A DNA stretch of 64,000 nucleotides from a virus. Where the stretch lies: IMG/VR virus record IMGVR_UViG_3300035703_000038, positions 1 to 64,000 of that record; one strand, given 5' to 3'. A model generated the notes under the pieces. The model was not told the DNA's origin and did no database searches. It saw only the letters and a list, made by a program, of their open reading frames with translations. Position numbers and translations under genes: made by a program. Of the stretch, positions 21,108 through 33,300 are shown piece by piece; the first letter of the stretch is position 1; each line of letters starts with the position of its first letter.

Positions 21108-22763
21108 ATGTCTAAGATTACTGATGGTAGATCACAATTTAGTTCAATGACATGGTTCATTGGTGTTGTCGAAGATGTTAATGATCCTCTACTGATCAAT
21201 AGAGTCAGAGTTCGTTGCATTGGCTATCATCCTAAGGATAAAGCCCTACTCCCTACTGACAAATTGCCATGGGCTCCATTCATCTCATCTACAGCTATAA
21301 TGTCAGCTCCAATGGTCAACCAGGGCGATTGGGTTGTTGGCTTCTTTATTGATGGAGTCTTGGCTCAGCAGCCTGTTGTCATTGGATCATATATTAGTAT
21401 TCCAGAAACGCAAGCAAATGTTAATGATGGGTTTAATGATCCATCTGGCATCCATCCAAGACTGATTGGCGAAGGGACAAACTCTAGACATGCAAGAGGT
21501 GAAGAAGGCACGCCAGATAGAAATGCTGTAGCCTATACTAAGTCTTCTGCAACTGCAGCTGTACCAGTTGCAGATGGTACAAAGTTTACTGAACCACTCT
21601 CGCAGTTTGATGCAAGGTATCCGTATAACCATGTTCTGGAAACAGACCGTGGCCATGTGTTTGAGTTAGATGATACACCTGATGCAGAAAGAATCCAAGT
21701 GTTCCATAGGAAGGGATCATTTGTTGAATTCCATCCAGATGGCACTGTGGTTCATAGAGCAGTCAATAACAAATATCAGATTACATTAGAAGCAGATAAC
21801 ACATATGTTGGTAGCAACATGAATATGTCTGTTGTTGGCTCTGTTAATATTATTGCTGGTGCAAACACTAACATCTCAACAGTAGGAGATGCCAACTGGA
21901 GAGTTGGCGGTAATATGAACATTGATGTTGGTGGTAACTTCAATGTGGCAGTTGCTGGTGACACTAACATCGATACAGGTGGCACGACGATTGTATACTC
22001 TGAGAATAATGTCGAACTACAAGGCAACCAGGTCCACTTCAATAAGCCAACACCTAAACCACTTGGTGCTGTAAAGGAACCAGAGCTAATTGCTAAATCA
22101 TCTGGTGGTCCAACTGTATTTGAGATTCTGGCTACAGAGGATGATGTTGAGAAGTCTCTGGATGATCTCAATAAGATCAGAACTGATGCTGGCTTACCAC
22201 CAGCAAACAATGCTGTCAAGGAAGGCCAATCATCTACACCAGATGCAGGTGGTACAAATAAAGACATTAAGTGTGGCTCCGTCCAACTAAAAGATGATTA
22301 TAAGCAAGTTAAGATTTCAAAGAACTTCACATTAGCTGATATGACCCAGGGTGGTTCAAGAAAGCTCAAAGCTGCTGGTGGAGTCAAGGAAGAGGACATT
22401 CTATGTAACCTAGTTAAGTTAGCAGAAAATATTCTTGAGCCACTTAAAGCAGCCGGTTTCAAATTTACTATTACATCAGCCTATAGACAGGGTTCTGGCA
22501 AATCAGATCACGATGTTGGTAGAGCTGTAGATATTAAGGTCCATGGTTTAACCAACTTCCAGGCAGCTGAAAAGGTATATGCTGTCGTTGGTGCAATATC
22601 AAAGCAATTTCTTTTAGAGTATACAACAAATGGTGGTTCTGGTTGGATTCACATTGCCTATAATGGTGGCTCTAAGAGCGCTCTACCAATGGCTACATTC
22701 AACAACCATAGCACCTACGCAAGAAACAAGTTTGTAGACCTCAAGCCATCGGCGGTAGCATAA
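21108..22763 (+). CDS. 5: Baseplate hub spike, gp5-like, with C-terminal M15-like peptidase (551 aa)
   Basis: The N-terminal OB-fold domain (MTWFIGVVEDVNDPLLINRVRVRCIGYHP) and a beta-helix with NMNMSV-type strand repeats (about residues 225-290) form the spike. The domain order differs from T4 gp5: no lysozyme is seen between them. Instead, the C-terminus has SDHDVGRAVDIKV (H468, D475) and WIH (H515), the zinc-ligand pattern of M15 D-Ala-D-Ala carboxypeptidase/endopeptidases. It probably cuts peptidoglycan peptides rather than glycan strands during entry. The gene overlaps the PAAR gene by one base. Confidence 0.88.
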   Translation: MSKITDGRSQFSSMTWFIGVVEDVNDPLLINRVRVRCIGYHPKDKALLPTDKLPWAPFISSTAIMSAPMVNQGDWVVGFFIDGVLAQQPVVIGSYISIPETQANVNDGFNDPSGIHPRLIGEGTNSRHARGEEGTPDRNAVAYTKSSATAAVPVADGTKFTEPLSQFDARYPYNHVLETDRGHVFELDDTPDAERIQVFHRKGSFVEFHPDGTVVHRAVNNKYQITLEADNTYVGSNMNMSVVGSVNIIAGANTNISTVGDANWRVGGNMNIDVGGNFNVAVAGDTNIDTGGTTIVYSENNVELQGNQVHFNKPTPKPLGAVKEPELIAKSSGGPTVFEILATEDDVEKSLDDLNKIRTDAGLPPANNAVKEGQSSTPDAGGTNKDIKCGSVQLKDDYKQVKISKNFTLADMTQGGSRKLKAAGGVKEEDILCNLVKLAENILEPLKAAGFKFTITSAYRQGSGKSDHDVGRAVDIKVHGLTNFQAAEKVYAVVGAISKQFLLEYTTNGGSGWIHIAYNGGSKSALPMATFNNHSTYARNKFVDLKPSAVA

Positions 22764-23089
22764 TGCCAGCTATTGCCAGAAAAGATGACTTAGTTAAATC
22801 GCCAACTGGTGTCGGTAGTCAATGCGCTAGCCCCGTTGATACAGCTGTTGGTGAGGTGAATTCAAACTCAGTATTTGCCAACAATAAACTGATACCAGTT
22901 AAGGGTAACAAGGTTGCACCACACAACTTGAAAGGGTGCAAGCCAGATGAATCTACTCTCGACAAATACTCACCAAATGTGTTTATTGGCAATAAAGAGC
23001 TTGGTAGAATTGGCGATGAATATGCTACTGGTACTACAGAAGCCAATGTGATCACAAAAGGCTCACCAAATGTATTTGCAAATGGGTAA
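22763..23089 (+). CDS. 5.4: PAAR-repeat spike tip protein, gp5.4-like (108 aa)
   Basis: The protein begins MPAIARKDDLVKSPTGVGS and contains PNVFIGNKELGRIGDEY followed by ITKGSPNVFANG, which are PAAR-like strands that form a sharp cone. PAAR proteins (T4 gp5.4) bind the end of the gp5 spike. Position directly after gp5 supports the call. A late promoter begins one base after its stop. Confidence 0.88.
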   Translation: MPAIARKDDLVKSPTGVGSQCASPVDTAVGEVNSNSVFANNKLIPVKGNKVAPHNLKGCKPDESTLDKYSPNVFIGNKELGRIGDEYATGTTEANVITKGSPNVFANG

Positions 23090-23097
23090 TATAAATA
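23090..23097 (+). promoter_or_regulatory. T4-type late promoter upstream of gene 25
   Basis: An exact TATAAATA, followed by a GAGAGGGGA ribosome-binding site at about 23104-23112 and ATG 23117. It would start a transcript for gp25, gp6, gp7 and the long downstream gene. Confidence 0.82.
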
Positions 23098-23116
23098 ACT
23101 GGTAGAGAGGGGATCC

Positions 23117-23539
23117 ATGTCAAGTTATATCAAGAATACATCAACATTTGCAAAGAAGAATGCGAGATATTCTGATATCAGTATTGGCTTTGGCTTGAAT
23201 CCTTTCAATGAAGATGTAACAAGAATAACTGATGTAGATGCTGTTAAGAGATCTGTTAAGTCATTAGTAATGACAAACAAGTATGAGCGTCTGCTAGATC
23301 CAGTGATTGGTGGTAATATTAGAGCTCTATTATTCGAGCCAATGTCGCCATTAACTGAAAGTATTCTTGAAGATTACATCACCGAAACTATCAAAAACTA
23401 TGAGCCAAGATGCATTCTAGAGAGTGTGATAATCCAGGCAAACTATGACAATAATGCCTATAATGTCACAATTACATTCAGAGTTGATACTTCTGAAAAC
23501 CTTCAAACACTAGATTTTCTATTAGAAAGAGTAAGATAA
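23117..23539 (+). CDS. 25: Baseplate wedge, gp25-like (140 aa)
   Basis: It matches T4 gp25 (132 aa) with the gp25/lysozyme-like family features: DISIGFGLNPFNEDVTRITDVDAVKRSVKSLVMTNKYERL and the conserved EPR motif in NYEPRCILESV. gp25 is a key wedge component that links to the sheath. It follows the late promoter and is one base upstream of gp6. Confidence 0.93.
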   Translation: MSSYIKNTSTFAKKNARYSDISIGFGLNPFNEDVTRITDVDAVKRSVKSLVMTNKYERLLDPVIGGNIRALLFEPMSPLTESILEDYITETIKNYEPRCILESVIIQANYDNNAYNVTITFRVDTSENLQTLDFLLERVR

Positions 23540-23540
23540 C

Positions 23541-25340
23541 ATGGCTAATGGATTCCTTACAACATCGGAACTAGATTTCCAAAACTACAAATCAAGCCTA
23601 AAAACATTCCTATCTCAGCAGGATGTGTTTAAGGATTACGATTTTGAAGGATCTAACATGGCTGTGTTGCTGGATCTGCTAGCATATAACACCTACATGA
23701 ATGGTGTCTACCTAAACATGGTAGGCAGTGAAATGTTCTTAGACACTTCTCAACTACGCGAATCAATCGTTTCTCATGCTAAAGAGTTAAACTATACACC
23801 ACGTTCTAGAACAGCTGCTACTGCATTTGTTGATATTACAATTACACCATCTGATGCACCTGATTCAATTACAATTCCAAAGTACTACGAGTTGAATGGT
23901 AGAACAGAAGATAACACAACCTACTACTTTACAACTGACGAAGCTGTAGTTATTAGAGCAAACAATGGTGTGTATAAGGCTGCCAATGTTGCTGTATACG
24001 AAGGTAACATTGTAAGAGAAGTATTTGTTGCCAATGCATCAACTCGCTATCTATTACAATCAGCCAATGTTGATATTCAATCAGTAGATGTCACTGTTAA
24101 GGATTCAGCTGCTGCTACAGAAGAAGTCAAGTGGAATAGAGAGACATTCTTGTTTGGATTAGATAACACAGATAATGTGTACTTCATCCAAGGTGCAGAA
24201 GACCACTTGTTTGAGCTTGTATTTGGTAACGGTGATATTGGTAAGTCGTTGGTGGATGGCAATGTTGTTACTGTCAACTATAGAGAAACAAATGGTTTAG
24301 ATGCCAATGGTGTTGAGACATTTACAGCACCTAATGCAATTCAAGGCTATACAAATATTTCTATTGCTACAGTTGTAGCAGCTGCATCAGGCTCCGAACA
24401 TGAGACGGATGAAGAAATCAAATTTAATGCTCCTAGATACTTCCCAACACAAAATAGAGCTGTAACAGTTGAGGATTATATTGCGTTAACAAAGCAAGCA
24501 TTCCCATCTCTAGAAGTTGTTACAGCATATGGTGGTGATGAGGTAGAGCCAAAGCAGTACGGTAAAGTTATCGTTGCTGCTAAGCCAGTTGGTGGCACGA
24601 AGCTCTCTACACCTCTAAAGACTCAGATGTACAACTATCTGAAAGAGAGATCATCTATCTCTATTGACCCAGTTATTGTGGATCCAGAGTACTTCTTTGC
24701 AGAAGTTGTTACTGAAGTTCTATACAATATTAACCTAACAGCGAGATCAGCAAGAGATATCCAGGCTCTTGTGGAAGAAACTATTGCCACATGGGGTAAT
24801 GATAATCTTGAGAAGTTTGGTTCCGATCTAAGATACTCAAAGCTAGTTAGAGCAATCGATGATTGCGAAGATGCTATCATTAGTAATAACACTGAATTGA
24901 GATTGTTCAAACTAATTGAAGTCGATACAGGCATCCCATTCAGAATTTCTCTATCATTTGAAAATGAGCTGAAGCAAGAAATATCCTCGACAAGAAAGAT
25001 TTACGAAGATACAACATCAACAATTGAAACATCACTGTTTACATACAACTTAAACAATGTAGATTATCTTGCCAAGATTAAGGATGACACACAGGGTAAC
25101 CTTGTCCTCGTATCAACTGTTAATGGCCAGGTTCAATTGTTGAAGGATAAGATTGGTACTATTAATTATTTGACTGGTGAACTATCAATTGGTGAGCTAG
25201 TATATGAGGATGTTGGTACCAATGGCGAGCTTGAAATCTACGCAAGAACAAAAAAGCTTGACCTAGAAACAAAAGCCAATAAGATTCTACAAATTGATTC
25301 TGCTCGTCTTGTTGTTACTGTAAATGGTATTAGAGAGTAA
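23541..25340 (+). CDS. 6: Baseplate wedge, gp6-like (599 aa)
   Basis: The N-terminus FLSQQDVFKDYDFEGSNMAVLLDLLAYNTYMNGVYLNMVGSEMFLDTSQ and VSHAKELNYTPRSRTAA are hallmarks of the gp6/gpJ-like wedge family. T4 gp6 is 660 residues and forms the inner baseplate ring as a dimer with gp7. RAVTVEDYIALTKQAFPSLEVVTAYGGDEV in the middle is also typical. The stop overlaps the gp7 ATG as TAATG. Confidence 0.92.
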   Translation: MANGFLTTSELDFQNYKSSLKTFLSQQDVFKDYDFEGSNMAVLLDLLAYNTYMNGVYLNMVGSEMFLDTSQLRESIVSHAKELNYTPRSRTAATAFVDITITPSDAPDSITIPKYYELNGRTEDNTTYYFTTDEAVVIRANNGVYKAANVAVYEGNIVREVFVANASTRYLLQSANVDIQSVDVTVKDSAAATEEVKWNRETFLFGLDNTDNVYFIQGAEDHLFELVFGNGDIGKSLVDGNVVTVNYRETNGLDANGVETFTAPNAIQGYTNISIATVVAAASGSEHETDEEIKFNAPRYFPTQNRAVTVEDYIALTKQAFPSLEVVTAYGGDEVEPKQYGKVIVAAKPVGGTKLSTPLKTQMYNYLKERSSISIDPVIVDPEYFFAEVVTEVLYNINLTARSARDIQALVEETIATWGNDNLEKFGSDLRYSKLVRAIDDCEDAIISNNTELRLFKLIEVDTGIPFRISLSFENELKQEISSTRKIYEDTTSTIETSLFTYNLNNVDYLAKIKDDTQGNLVLVSTVNGQVQLLKDKIGTINYLTGELSIGELVYEDVGTNGELEIYARTKKLDLETKANKILQIDSARLVVTVNGIRE

Positions 25341-27334
25341 TGAGACAACTAGAAAGTTACATTTCACCATTTATTGCTGATCAGTTTCCTTCAATCTATA
25401 AGGAAGAAGGTCCTCTATTCATTGCTTTCGTCAAGGCATACTTTGAGTGGCTAGAATCAAATGGTCAAGTTGTAAATGATTCAAGACGCTTGCTCGAATA
25501 TAGAGATATTGATAAGACAGTAGATGAATTTGTCAACCAATTTAAAAAGAAGTATATGTTCCCTATCCCAGAAGATATTGCTGGTGATAAGAGACTACTA
25601 CAGAAGCACATCAAAGAAGTATACGGATCAAAGGGTACAGAACGTGGCTTGAAGCTTCTGTTCCAGCTACTGTTTGGTGATTCAATCAGTGTCTATAGAC
25701 CTGGCGATGATGTTTTCAGATTATCAGATGGTGATTGGAGTAGAGACATCTACCTCGAGGTTGCCTATAAGCCATTCAATTCACTATTTGTTGGTGAGTT
25801 TATCAGAGGACGTATCTCTGGTGCCCGTGCCTATGTTGCAAGCTTCCAGACAAAATATGTTAATAATAAAAACATTAACATCTTCTATTTAACTGATGTT
25901 CAAGGCAACTTCCTATACGATGAAGTAGTTCTTATTGATGAAAATAGATTGGCACCAGGCGTTGCCCCAGCTGTATCTGCTGTCAACTCACCAAAAATTA
26001 TTGGCTCACTAACAGAAGTAGATGTAACAAATAGATCATCTCCATTTGGATACACAGTTGGTGAACAACTTGAAGTCCAAGGCTCAGGCAAAGGTGGTAA
26101 GGTTGTTGTTACGAGTTTGCAAGAGCTAGATGGTACTGTATCATTTTTCCTAAAGGATGGTGGTTCAGGTTATACAGTCAACACAACAGTATTCACAATA
26201 TTTGGTCCAGTCACAGGTGTTGTGGTAGAGGCTGGTGGCTCAGGATACGCAAATTCTGACTACCTAATATTTTCTAATGGCACATCACTTGGATATGCCA
26301 ATCTTGTAACGAATAGCTCTGGTGGTATTCTCAATAATACTGCAACTGGCCAGACATACTTCTCAGTCACCAATGGTGGTAACGGATTCCAAACAGCACA
26401 GACATCCGTTGTAGTTACCATTGCCAACTCAACTGGTGGTGTATCAGGTGGTGTTGGTGCCAATCTAGTACCTACAATTGCTGGTGGTGGCGATGGCGCT
26501 GCTCTGAGAATTGGTGGGCTATCAGATCTTAAAAGTATATTTGGTTCCATTGTAAAAATTAATGCTATTGGTCAAACTACAACATATCTTCCTACAGCAA
26601 ACAGTTATGATGATATGGTTATTGGTACACCATCCTACCCAACAGGCACAGGCTATGGTTTGTCATCCAACGTTGCTGCTGGCTTTGATACAATCTTGGC
26701 CGATGCATTGGATTACAAAATCTACGAAGTTGGCACAATATCTAAAATCTTTACTGTCAATCCAGGTTCTGATTATACAACAAACTTGACTGTTACTGCT
26801 GTGGATACATTAATTAGTCAGTTTAAATTTTCCGACCAAGAACATCCTGCCGGTAGAGGACCAACTGGTAGTGGTAGACTTGGTAATAATGCCATCGTTA
26901 CGGCTGTTACAGGATTTGGTTCAGATGCACTTGGTTCTGTTAAAGTAATTGACTCAGGCTTAGGTTATGAGCAAAATGAAGAAGTAACTCTTGTATCTCT
27001 TTCAAATACAAACCTTGTTACCTCTGGTACAGCTCTACTTTCAAAGCAGGGTCAAGGTCAAGGTGAGTTCAAATCAACAAGAGGGTTTTTGAGCTCAGAT
27101 AAGTACATACATGACAGTTTTTATTATCAAGACTATTCGTACGAAGTTAGATCGTCAATTGTGTTTAATAAGTACAGTGATCTGTTAAGAAAATTATGGC
27201 ATCCAGCAGGTGTAGAGAAATTTGGTCGCGTGTTGGTAAGTAGTGAAGTAACAGTTGCCACTCCAGATATCAATACACAAGGATATGTTGGTGATGGTAG
27301 CACAACAACGTTTGGCATTCCTGGTGGGGCATGA
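25340..27334 (+). CDS. 7: Baseplate wedge, gp7-like C-terminal-type protein (664 aa)
   Basis: The N-terminal helical region (FIAFVKAYFEWLESNGQVV, then EVYGSKGTERGLKLLFQLLFGDSISVYRPGDD) corresponds to the C-terminal wedge-binding part of T4 gp7 (1,032 aa). The long N-terminal propeller of T4 gp7 is absent. Beta-rich modules follow, and the protein ends VGDGSTTTFGIPGGA. That end is the first strand of a small beta domain whose remainder begins the next gene. The overlap with the next ATG is four bases (ATGA). One extra G in the GGGG at 27,326-27,329 would fuse the two genes. Confidence 0.8.
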   Translation: MRQLESYISPFIADQFPSIYKEEGPLFIAFVKAYFEWLESNGQVVNDSRRLLEYRDIDKTVDEFVNQFKKKYMFPIPEDIAGDKRLLQKHIKEVYGSKGTERGLKLLFQLLFGDSISVYRPGDDVFRLSDGDWSRDIYLEVAYKPFNSLFVGEFIRGRISGARAYVASFQTKYVNNKNINIFYLTDVQGNFLYDEVVLIDENRLAPGVAPAVSAVNSPKIIGSLTEVDVTNRSSPFGYTVGEQLEVQGSGKGGKVVVTSLQELDGTVSFFLKDGGSGYTVNTTVFTIFGPVTGVVVEAGGSGYANSDYLIFSNGTSLGYANLVTNSSGGILNNTATGQTYFSVTNGGNGFQTAQTSVVVTIANSTGGVSGGVGANLVPTIAGGGDGAALRIGGLSDLKSIFGSIVKINAIGQTTTYLPTANSYDDMVIGTPSYPTGTGYGLSSNVAAGFDTILADALDYKIYEVGTISKIFTVNPGSDYTTNLTVTAVDTLISQFKFSDQEHPAGRGPTGSGRLGNNAIVTAVTGFGSDALGSVKVIDSGLGYEQNEEVTLVSLSNTNLVTSGTALLSKQGQGQGEFKSTRGFLSSDKYIHDSFYYQDYSYEVRSSIVFNKYSDLLRKLWHPAGVEKFGRVLVSSEVTVATPDINTQGYVGDGSTTTFGIPGGA

Positions 27335-30300
27335 GCAATATAACGGTTAAAGTAAATGGAGTACTTCAGGTGCTTGGCACCGATTACACCATTTCTGGTA
27401 ACAATGTTGTATTTACGACAGCACCCGCTGCCAATAGTAAAATTGAAATTCGTAAAGAAGCAGAAAGAACTGCAATTGAAACAAGCTTCAAGATCCAGCA
27501 GGTATTCTTAACTCAGCTTGTAACTTCCTATGCAACAGAAACAACTGTTACAACTACATTTGCTACAGCAACTGGCCAGGTCACACTCACAGCTTATGTT
27601 ACTGATGTAGATACATCTAGAACAACCAACTCAGTATTTGGCACTAGCAAATCAACATCAACTAGCTACCCAACAGTATTTAATACTGCATATGGAACAA
27701 CAAAGAACACAGCTTCTCAGTATGTAACGGCTTACGAATCTGGATTCCAAACAGTGACTGTATTTGATACAGATATCAATACGGCTGTTGACACAACAAG
27801 AACAACCAATACAACATTCCCAACCTCTTTGGCTACTGCCACATCACAATCAACAGTTACGGTTGTTAACTTTAACACAACATACAGTACAGACCAGACA
27901 ACAACCACTGCATTTGAGACAGCTTATAGCACGGTATTTAATACAACAACTGCATACGAAACAAATAGAACAACTGTCTTTGATACAAACCTATTAACAG
28001 CAACATCTAGACAGACAGATACATCTAAGCAAACATCTAGCGTATATGACACTACATATTCGTCTTTCTATGCTACAAGTACTACATTTGACACAGTTAT
28101 CAATACAGCTGTCAACACATCCAAGTCAACAGATACAAGCCAGGCTACAAGTAAGTCAACAAATACGACTACAACATTTGTAACTATTTTTGAAACAGCT
28201 GGCTCAACATCAAGAAACACAGCCACTGTATATGACACAGTGTTTGATACAAACAGGTTGACTGGTACAACAATCAATACAACATTTGATACTATTATTG
28301 GCACAAGTAAGGCCACAAGCACATCTAAATCAACAACATCTGTATTCAACACATCAACAACATTTGATACAGTGTTTGATACTGGCTATGATACATCCAA
28401 GTCAACTACATCAGTATTCAATACAACAACGTCATTCAATACTGTATTTGAAACAAACTTTGGCACTACGACTGCTTTTGATACAAACAGAGCTACAGAC
28501 ACATCAAAAAATACTGCTACTAGTAAAAGTACAACAACAGCCTTCAATACAATTACATCTTATGATGTAACTACAACATTTGTTACTGCCTATAATGCTG
28601 CAACTGTTTATATTACGACACAGGGTGCTGACACTGCTAGATCAACAAGCAGAATAACAGATACAAATAGATCCACAACAACTGCTTTTGATACTACAAC
28701 AACTTATGGTACAACATTCTATTTTATTACCAGCAAGCAGACAGATACTAGCAGGCAAACAGATACAAGCAAGAGCACATCAACTGTATTCAATACTATA
28801 ACAGCATACGATACGTTAGTTGCAACTGCTGTTACTAAGAGTACTACAACATCTTTCAATACAATAACAACGTTCAATACAACGTATGATTCCACATACA
28901 ACACAACTTATTCAACAGACTCAGGAACTACACAGCAGACAGACACATACAATAGTGGATCTGGTAACGTAACTGCTCCAGCTGGTGCCACATCCGTAAC
29001 TATCAAGGTTTGGGGTGGCGGTGGTGGCGGTGGCTGTGGTGAAACGCGTAGTGCCGGCGATCTTGGCGGCGGTGGTGGTGGCTCAGGTGCCTATGTTGAG
29101 AAGACAGTTTCTGTAACTGGTGGCTCAACATCATTTTCATATTCTGTTGGTTTAGGTGGTGGTGGATTTGGTAACCCTCCAGGTGCCAATGATGACGATT
29201 CGTTTGCAACAGGTGATGCTGGTGGACAGTCAACTGTAACTGGTACTGGCGTCAACATGGTTGCTCCAGCAGGTAATGGTGGCCAGTGTGCTTATTATGA
29301 TTCATTTGGTGATATTGTAACTGGCGGTGTAGGTGGATTTGGTGGCTTTGGCGCTAGTGGCGGTGATACAAACACGGATGGTAATGCAGGTAACCAGGGT
29401 GGTATAAACTTTGGTGGCCAAGGTGGTAGTGCTCCAAGTGGTGGCACTGGTGGTGCTGGTGGTACAGGTACTGGTGATGGTTCAACTGGTGGCGCTCCAG
29501 GTGCCGGTGGTGGCGGTGGCGGTGAGAATGATGGTAGTGGTGGTAATGGTGCTGATGGTCGCGTTGAGTTTGTTTGGACTATCTCCACAACAACAATCAC
29601 AACAAGATCAACAAGTGTATCGACATCAAAGTCTACAACACTATCAACTGGCACATCTGCATCTACAACAACTGCTTATAGTGTTGACACAGCCTACCCA
29701 ACAAGTAGAACAACATCCACATCTAAGTCAACAACTACTGTATTCCAGACCGCAACTACATTCCAGACAATAACATCATTCAATACTGGTCTTGGTGGTA
29801 CAACAAGCAGGGCTACTGGCACAAGCAGATCAACAGTATCTGTATTCCAGACAACATCGACATATGATACCTCATATGGTACTACATTCTACTTCAACAC
29901 GAGTAAGGGCACCACATTCTACTTTAATACAAGTAGAGCAACTACTGTAGCCCAAGCAACAGGTACAAGTAGAGGCACAACAACTGTATATGATACAAGC
30001 ACAATATTCCAAACATCCACTATATTTGGTACAAGTGCTGCAACCACAACAGTGTTTAATACAGCTAGAGGCACAAGTGCTGTAACAGCAACATCAAAAT
30101 TAACAACAACAGCCTATAATACTGTTGTTGCCACATCTCTTGCAACCAGCAGAACAACAGCAACATCTAAATCAACTACAACTGTATTTGATACTACAAC
30201 TGCATTTGACACAGCTTATGCTACAAGTAGATCAACTGTTAAGAATACAACAACTACATTTGAAACAAACATCAGCACAAATAAGCAGACAGCTACAACA

Positions 30301-33300
30301 TTTACTACAACATTTAATACTGCAGCTGCCACAGGTTTAGCAACATCAACAACTACAACCTATTCAACTGTTTATTCTACAACAACAACTTATAACACAG
30401 GTTACGATACTGCATTTGCAACAAATCGTAATACCGACACATCTGTAATTACAGTTAAATCGACAAGTAAACAAACAGCCTCTGTATTTCAGACTGCTAC
30501 CACATTTGATACAAGCACTGCATTTGAGACTTCTAGATCAACAGTATTTGACACTCTAATTGCTACTAGCACGTCGCGCGATACAGTTATTGGTACTGCT
30601 AGAAGCACACTATCAGCATTTGAAACAACTATTGGTACATCTTCAAATAAGTCAACAACAACTGTCTATAATACAACAACAATCTTTGACACATCAAGAC
30701 AGACAACATCTATATTTGTAACTGGCTATAACACTGCATACGCCACAAACAAGCTAACCAACACGAGTGTGTTCACTACAGGCGTAACAACAATAATTAC
30801 ATCTACGGCATTTGATACTGTGTATGAAACTAACAGAAACACAGCAAGAAACACCACAACTGCCTATGATACAAATTTTGACACAACAACTGCATTTGAA
30901 ACAGTTGTTGATGAATCTAGAAACACAGCCACTGTATTCAATACAAATACATCCTCATCTCTACAAAGAAATACAGATACAGCAATTCTGACTGAATATA
31001 GAATTCTTGCTACACAAACCGTGTATAGCTCAACATACCAGACATTCTATGAAACTATTGCTGGTGTGCTAACATCTGTTGATACAAATGTTACGACAAG
31101 TAAGGTAACAGATACTGCTTATGTTGCTCAGAATAGAAACACGTTACGTGACACAGCATATCAAACAACAAACCCTACTGTAGTTCAGACAAGCACTCTA
31201 GGTAACACAAGTGCCACTGTCATTTTTAACACGACATTTGTAACATATGACACAGCCTTTGCAACTAGCAAGTCAACTACGTCTGTATTCAGCACATCAT
31301 ATGAAACTGTAGCTGGTACATCCAAGTCAACATCGACTGTTTACGATAGTGTATTTGATACAACAAAACAAACAACAATTACGACAGATACAGCTTCACC
31401 AACATCTAGATTGACAGCTTATGGTACAGGCACAAGCAGAACAACAACATCCGCTTTCTCTACAGTCATAACAACGACATATGGAACAGGTTATAATACA
31501 TCTAAGACAACCGATTCTGTCTATGTGACAGCATTCTTAACTGTATCAACATTTCAAACATCACCTCTTACTTCAGTATCTACATTACTGTCTAAGACAA
31601 CAGAGACATCAACGTTCTTTGCTACATCACAAGCAACAGATAAGAATACACTAACAAGCAGATCAACAGTTTATGTAAGTGGTGTATCGACAACTTCTCG
31701 TACAACAGAGTTTGCTACAGCAACATCAATCAATACAAGCTATGATACAAGAAGAGGTACTGATACTACAACTCAATATGAAGGTACGACTGTATTTGCT
31801 ACTGTATATGATACAAATCTAAATGTTGGCACAACAAGAATAACAGATGTTGCTACCTCAACAGCATACAACACTGTTATTAATACAGCAAGAGATACAG
31901 AAGTTGCTACAAGTAAGAATACAACAACAGCATTTGATACTGATACAGCAATACAAACATCATTTGATACAACAATTGCTACACAGTCAAGTTCTAGCAC
32001 TGCCTATGCCACAAACATTAGTACAAGTAAGTCAACAAGCTCAGTATTTGATACAACTTATGAAGTCAATACATCAACTAGCAAGTCAACGACTACTGCT
32101 TATCAAACAATATTCCAAACATCTAGAAATACAAGCACTGCTTATCAAACACTATTCAATACAGTGTATAGGGATACTGCTCTAGATACTGATGTAACCA
32201 CAACTACCGCTAAGGCAACAACTGGTGTAACAGGCACATCCACTATATCTGCAACATCAAGGACAACGACATATATTACAGAAGCACTGACAGATACGAC
32301 GTATCTAATGTCGAGCTCATATGCCACATCTACTGTATTTGAAACAGTTGTAGGATCTTATTACTTGACAGTGTTTGATGGTACGACAACATACGACACC
32401 AACTCTGGTGCTGGTACAATGAAGTCTACTTCTAAAACAACCAGCCTATCAAGAGCTACATCAACATACTTTGAATCAGCTTATGTAACATTGTTCCAAT
32501 CAACAACAGTGTTTGCAACTGATATCACAACAACAGGTATTAAGTCAACAGCAAGCAGATACCAAACAGACCTAGGCCTAGGTACTCTAAGAGACACAAT
32601 TGTCTTTACAAATGTCTACACCTCAACAAGTAAGACAACTGCAACAGGTACTGGCTTCAATACAACAACGACATATGATACTGGTATCCAAGCTGTTACA
32701 GATGTGCTGACTGCCGAAACAAAGAATACATCATATGATACTCTAACAAGATATGATACAGTTATCAACACAACAACATCATATCTATCATCATACTCAA
32801 CAATTGTTGATACGTCAAGAACTACATTAACTTCGACTGCCTTTGATACTTCTAGGGCAACTGCAACCATCTTCCAGACTGACTCTGGTGCTGGTACATT
32901 GCGTAACACATCTTTAAGTACAACAACAGCATTTGAAACTGTGTTTGTAATTACTCAATCATCTAAGTCAACTACAACAACATTCAATACAATTTCAAGA
33001 TATGACACAGCTCTTGATACAGATGTTTCTACAGCTACAAGCAAATCGACAGTTAGTGCTTATACAAGATTTGAAGGTGGTAGAACAACATCAACCGTAT
33101 TCAATACAGGGTATGAAACATTACCATTAGCCATCACAGTTGTTGGTACAACAAGATCAACAGCAACAGTTATTGTTACTGCATACCAAACATCATCTGC
33201 TACAGCTTATGATACAACTAGAGCAACAAACAAAACAACAACTACTGCATTTGAAACAACATACGGTACCGGTATCTTAACGGCAAGAGACACTTATACG

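Noticed and set aside
29295-29654. Minus-strand Pro-rich ORF opposite the Gly-rich island
   Set aside because: GGT/GGC runs read as ACC/GCC Pro-like runs on the other strand; this is a composition artefact.
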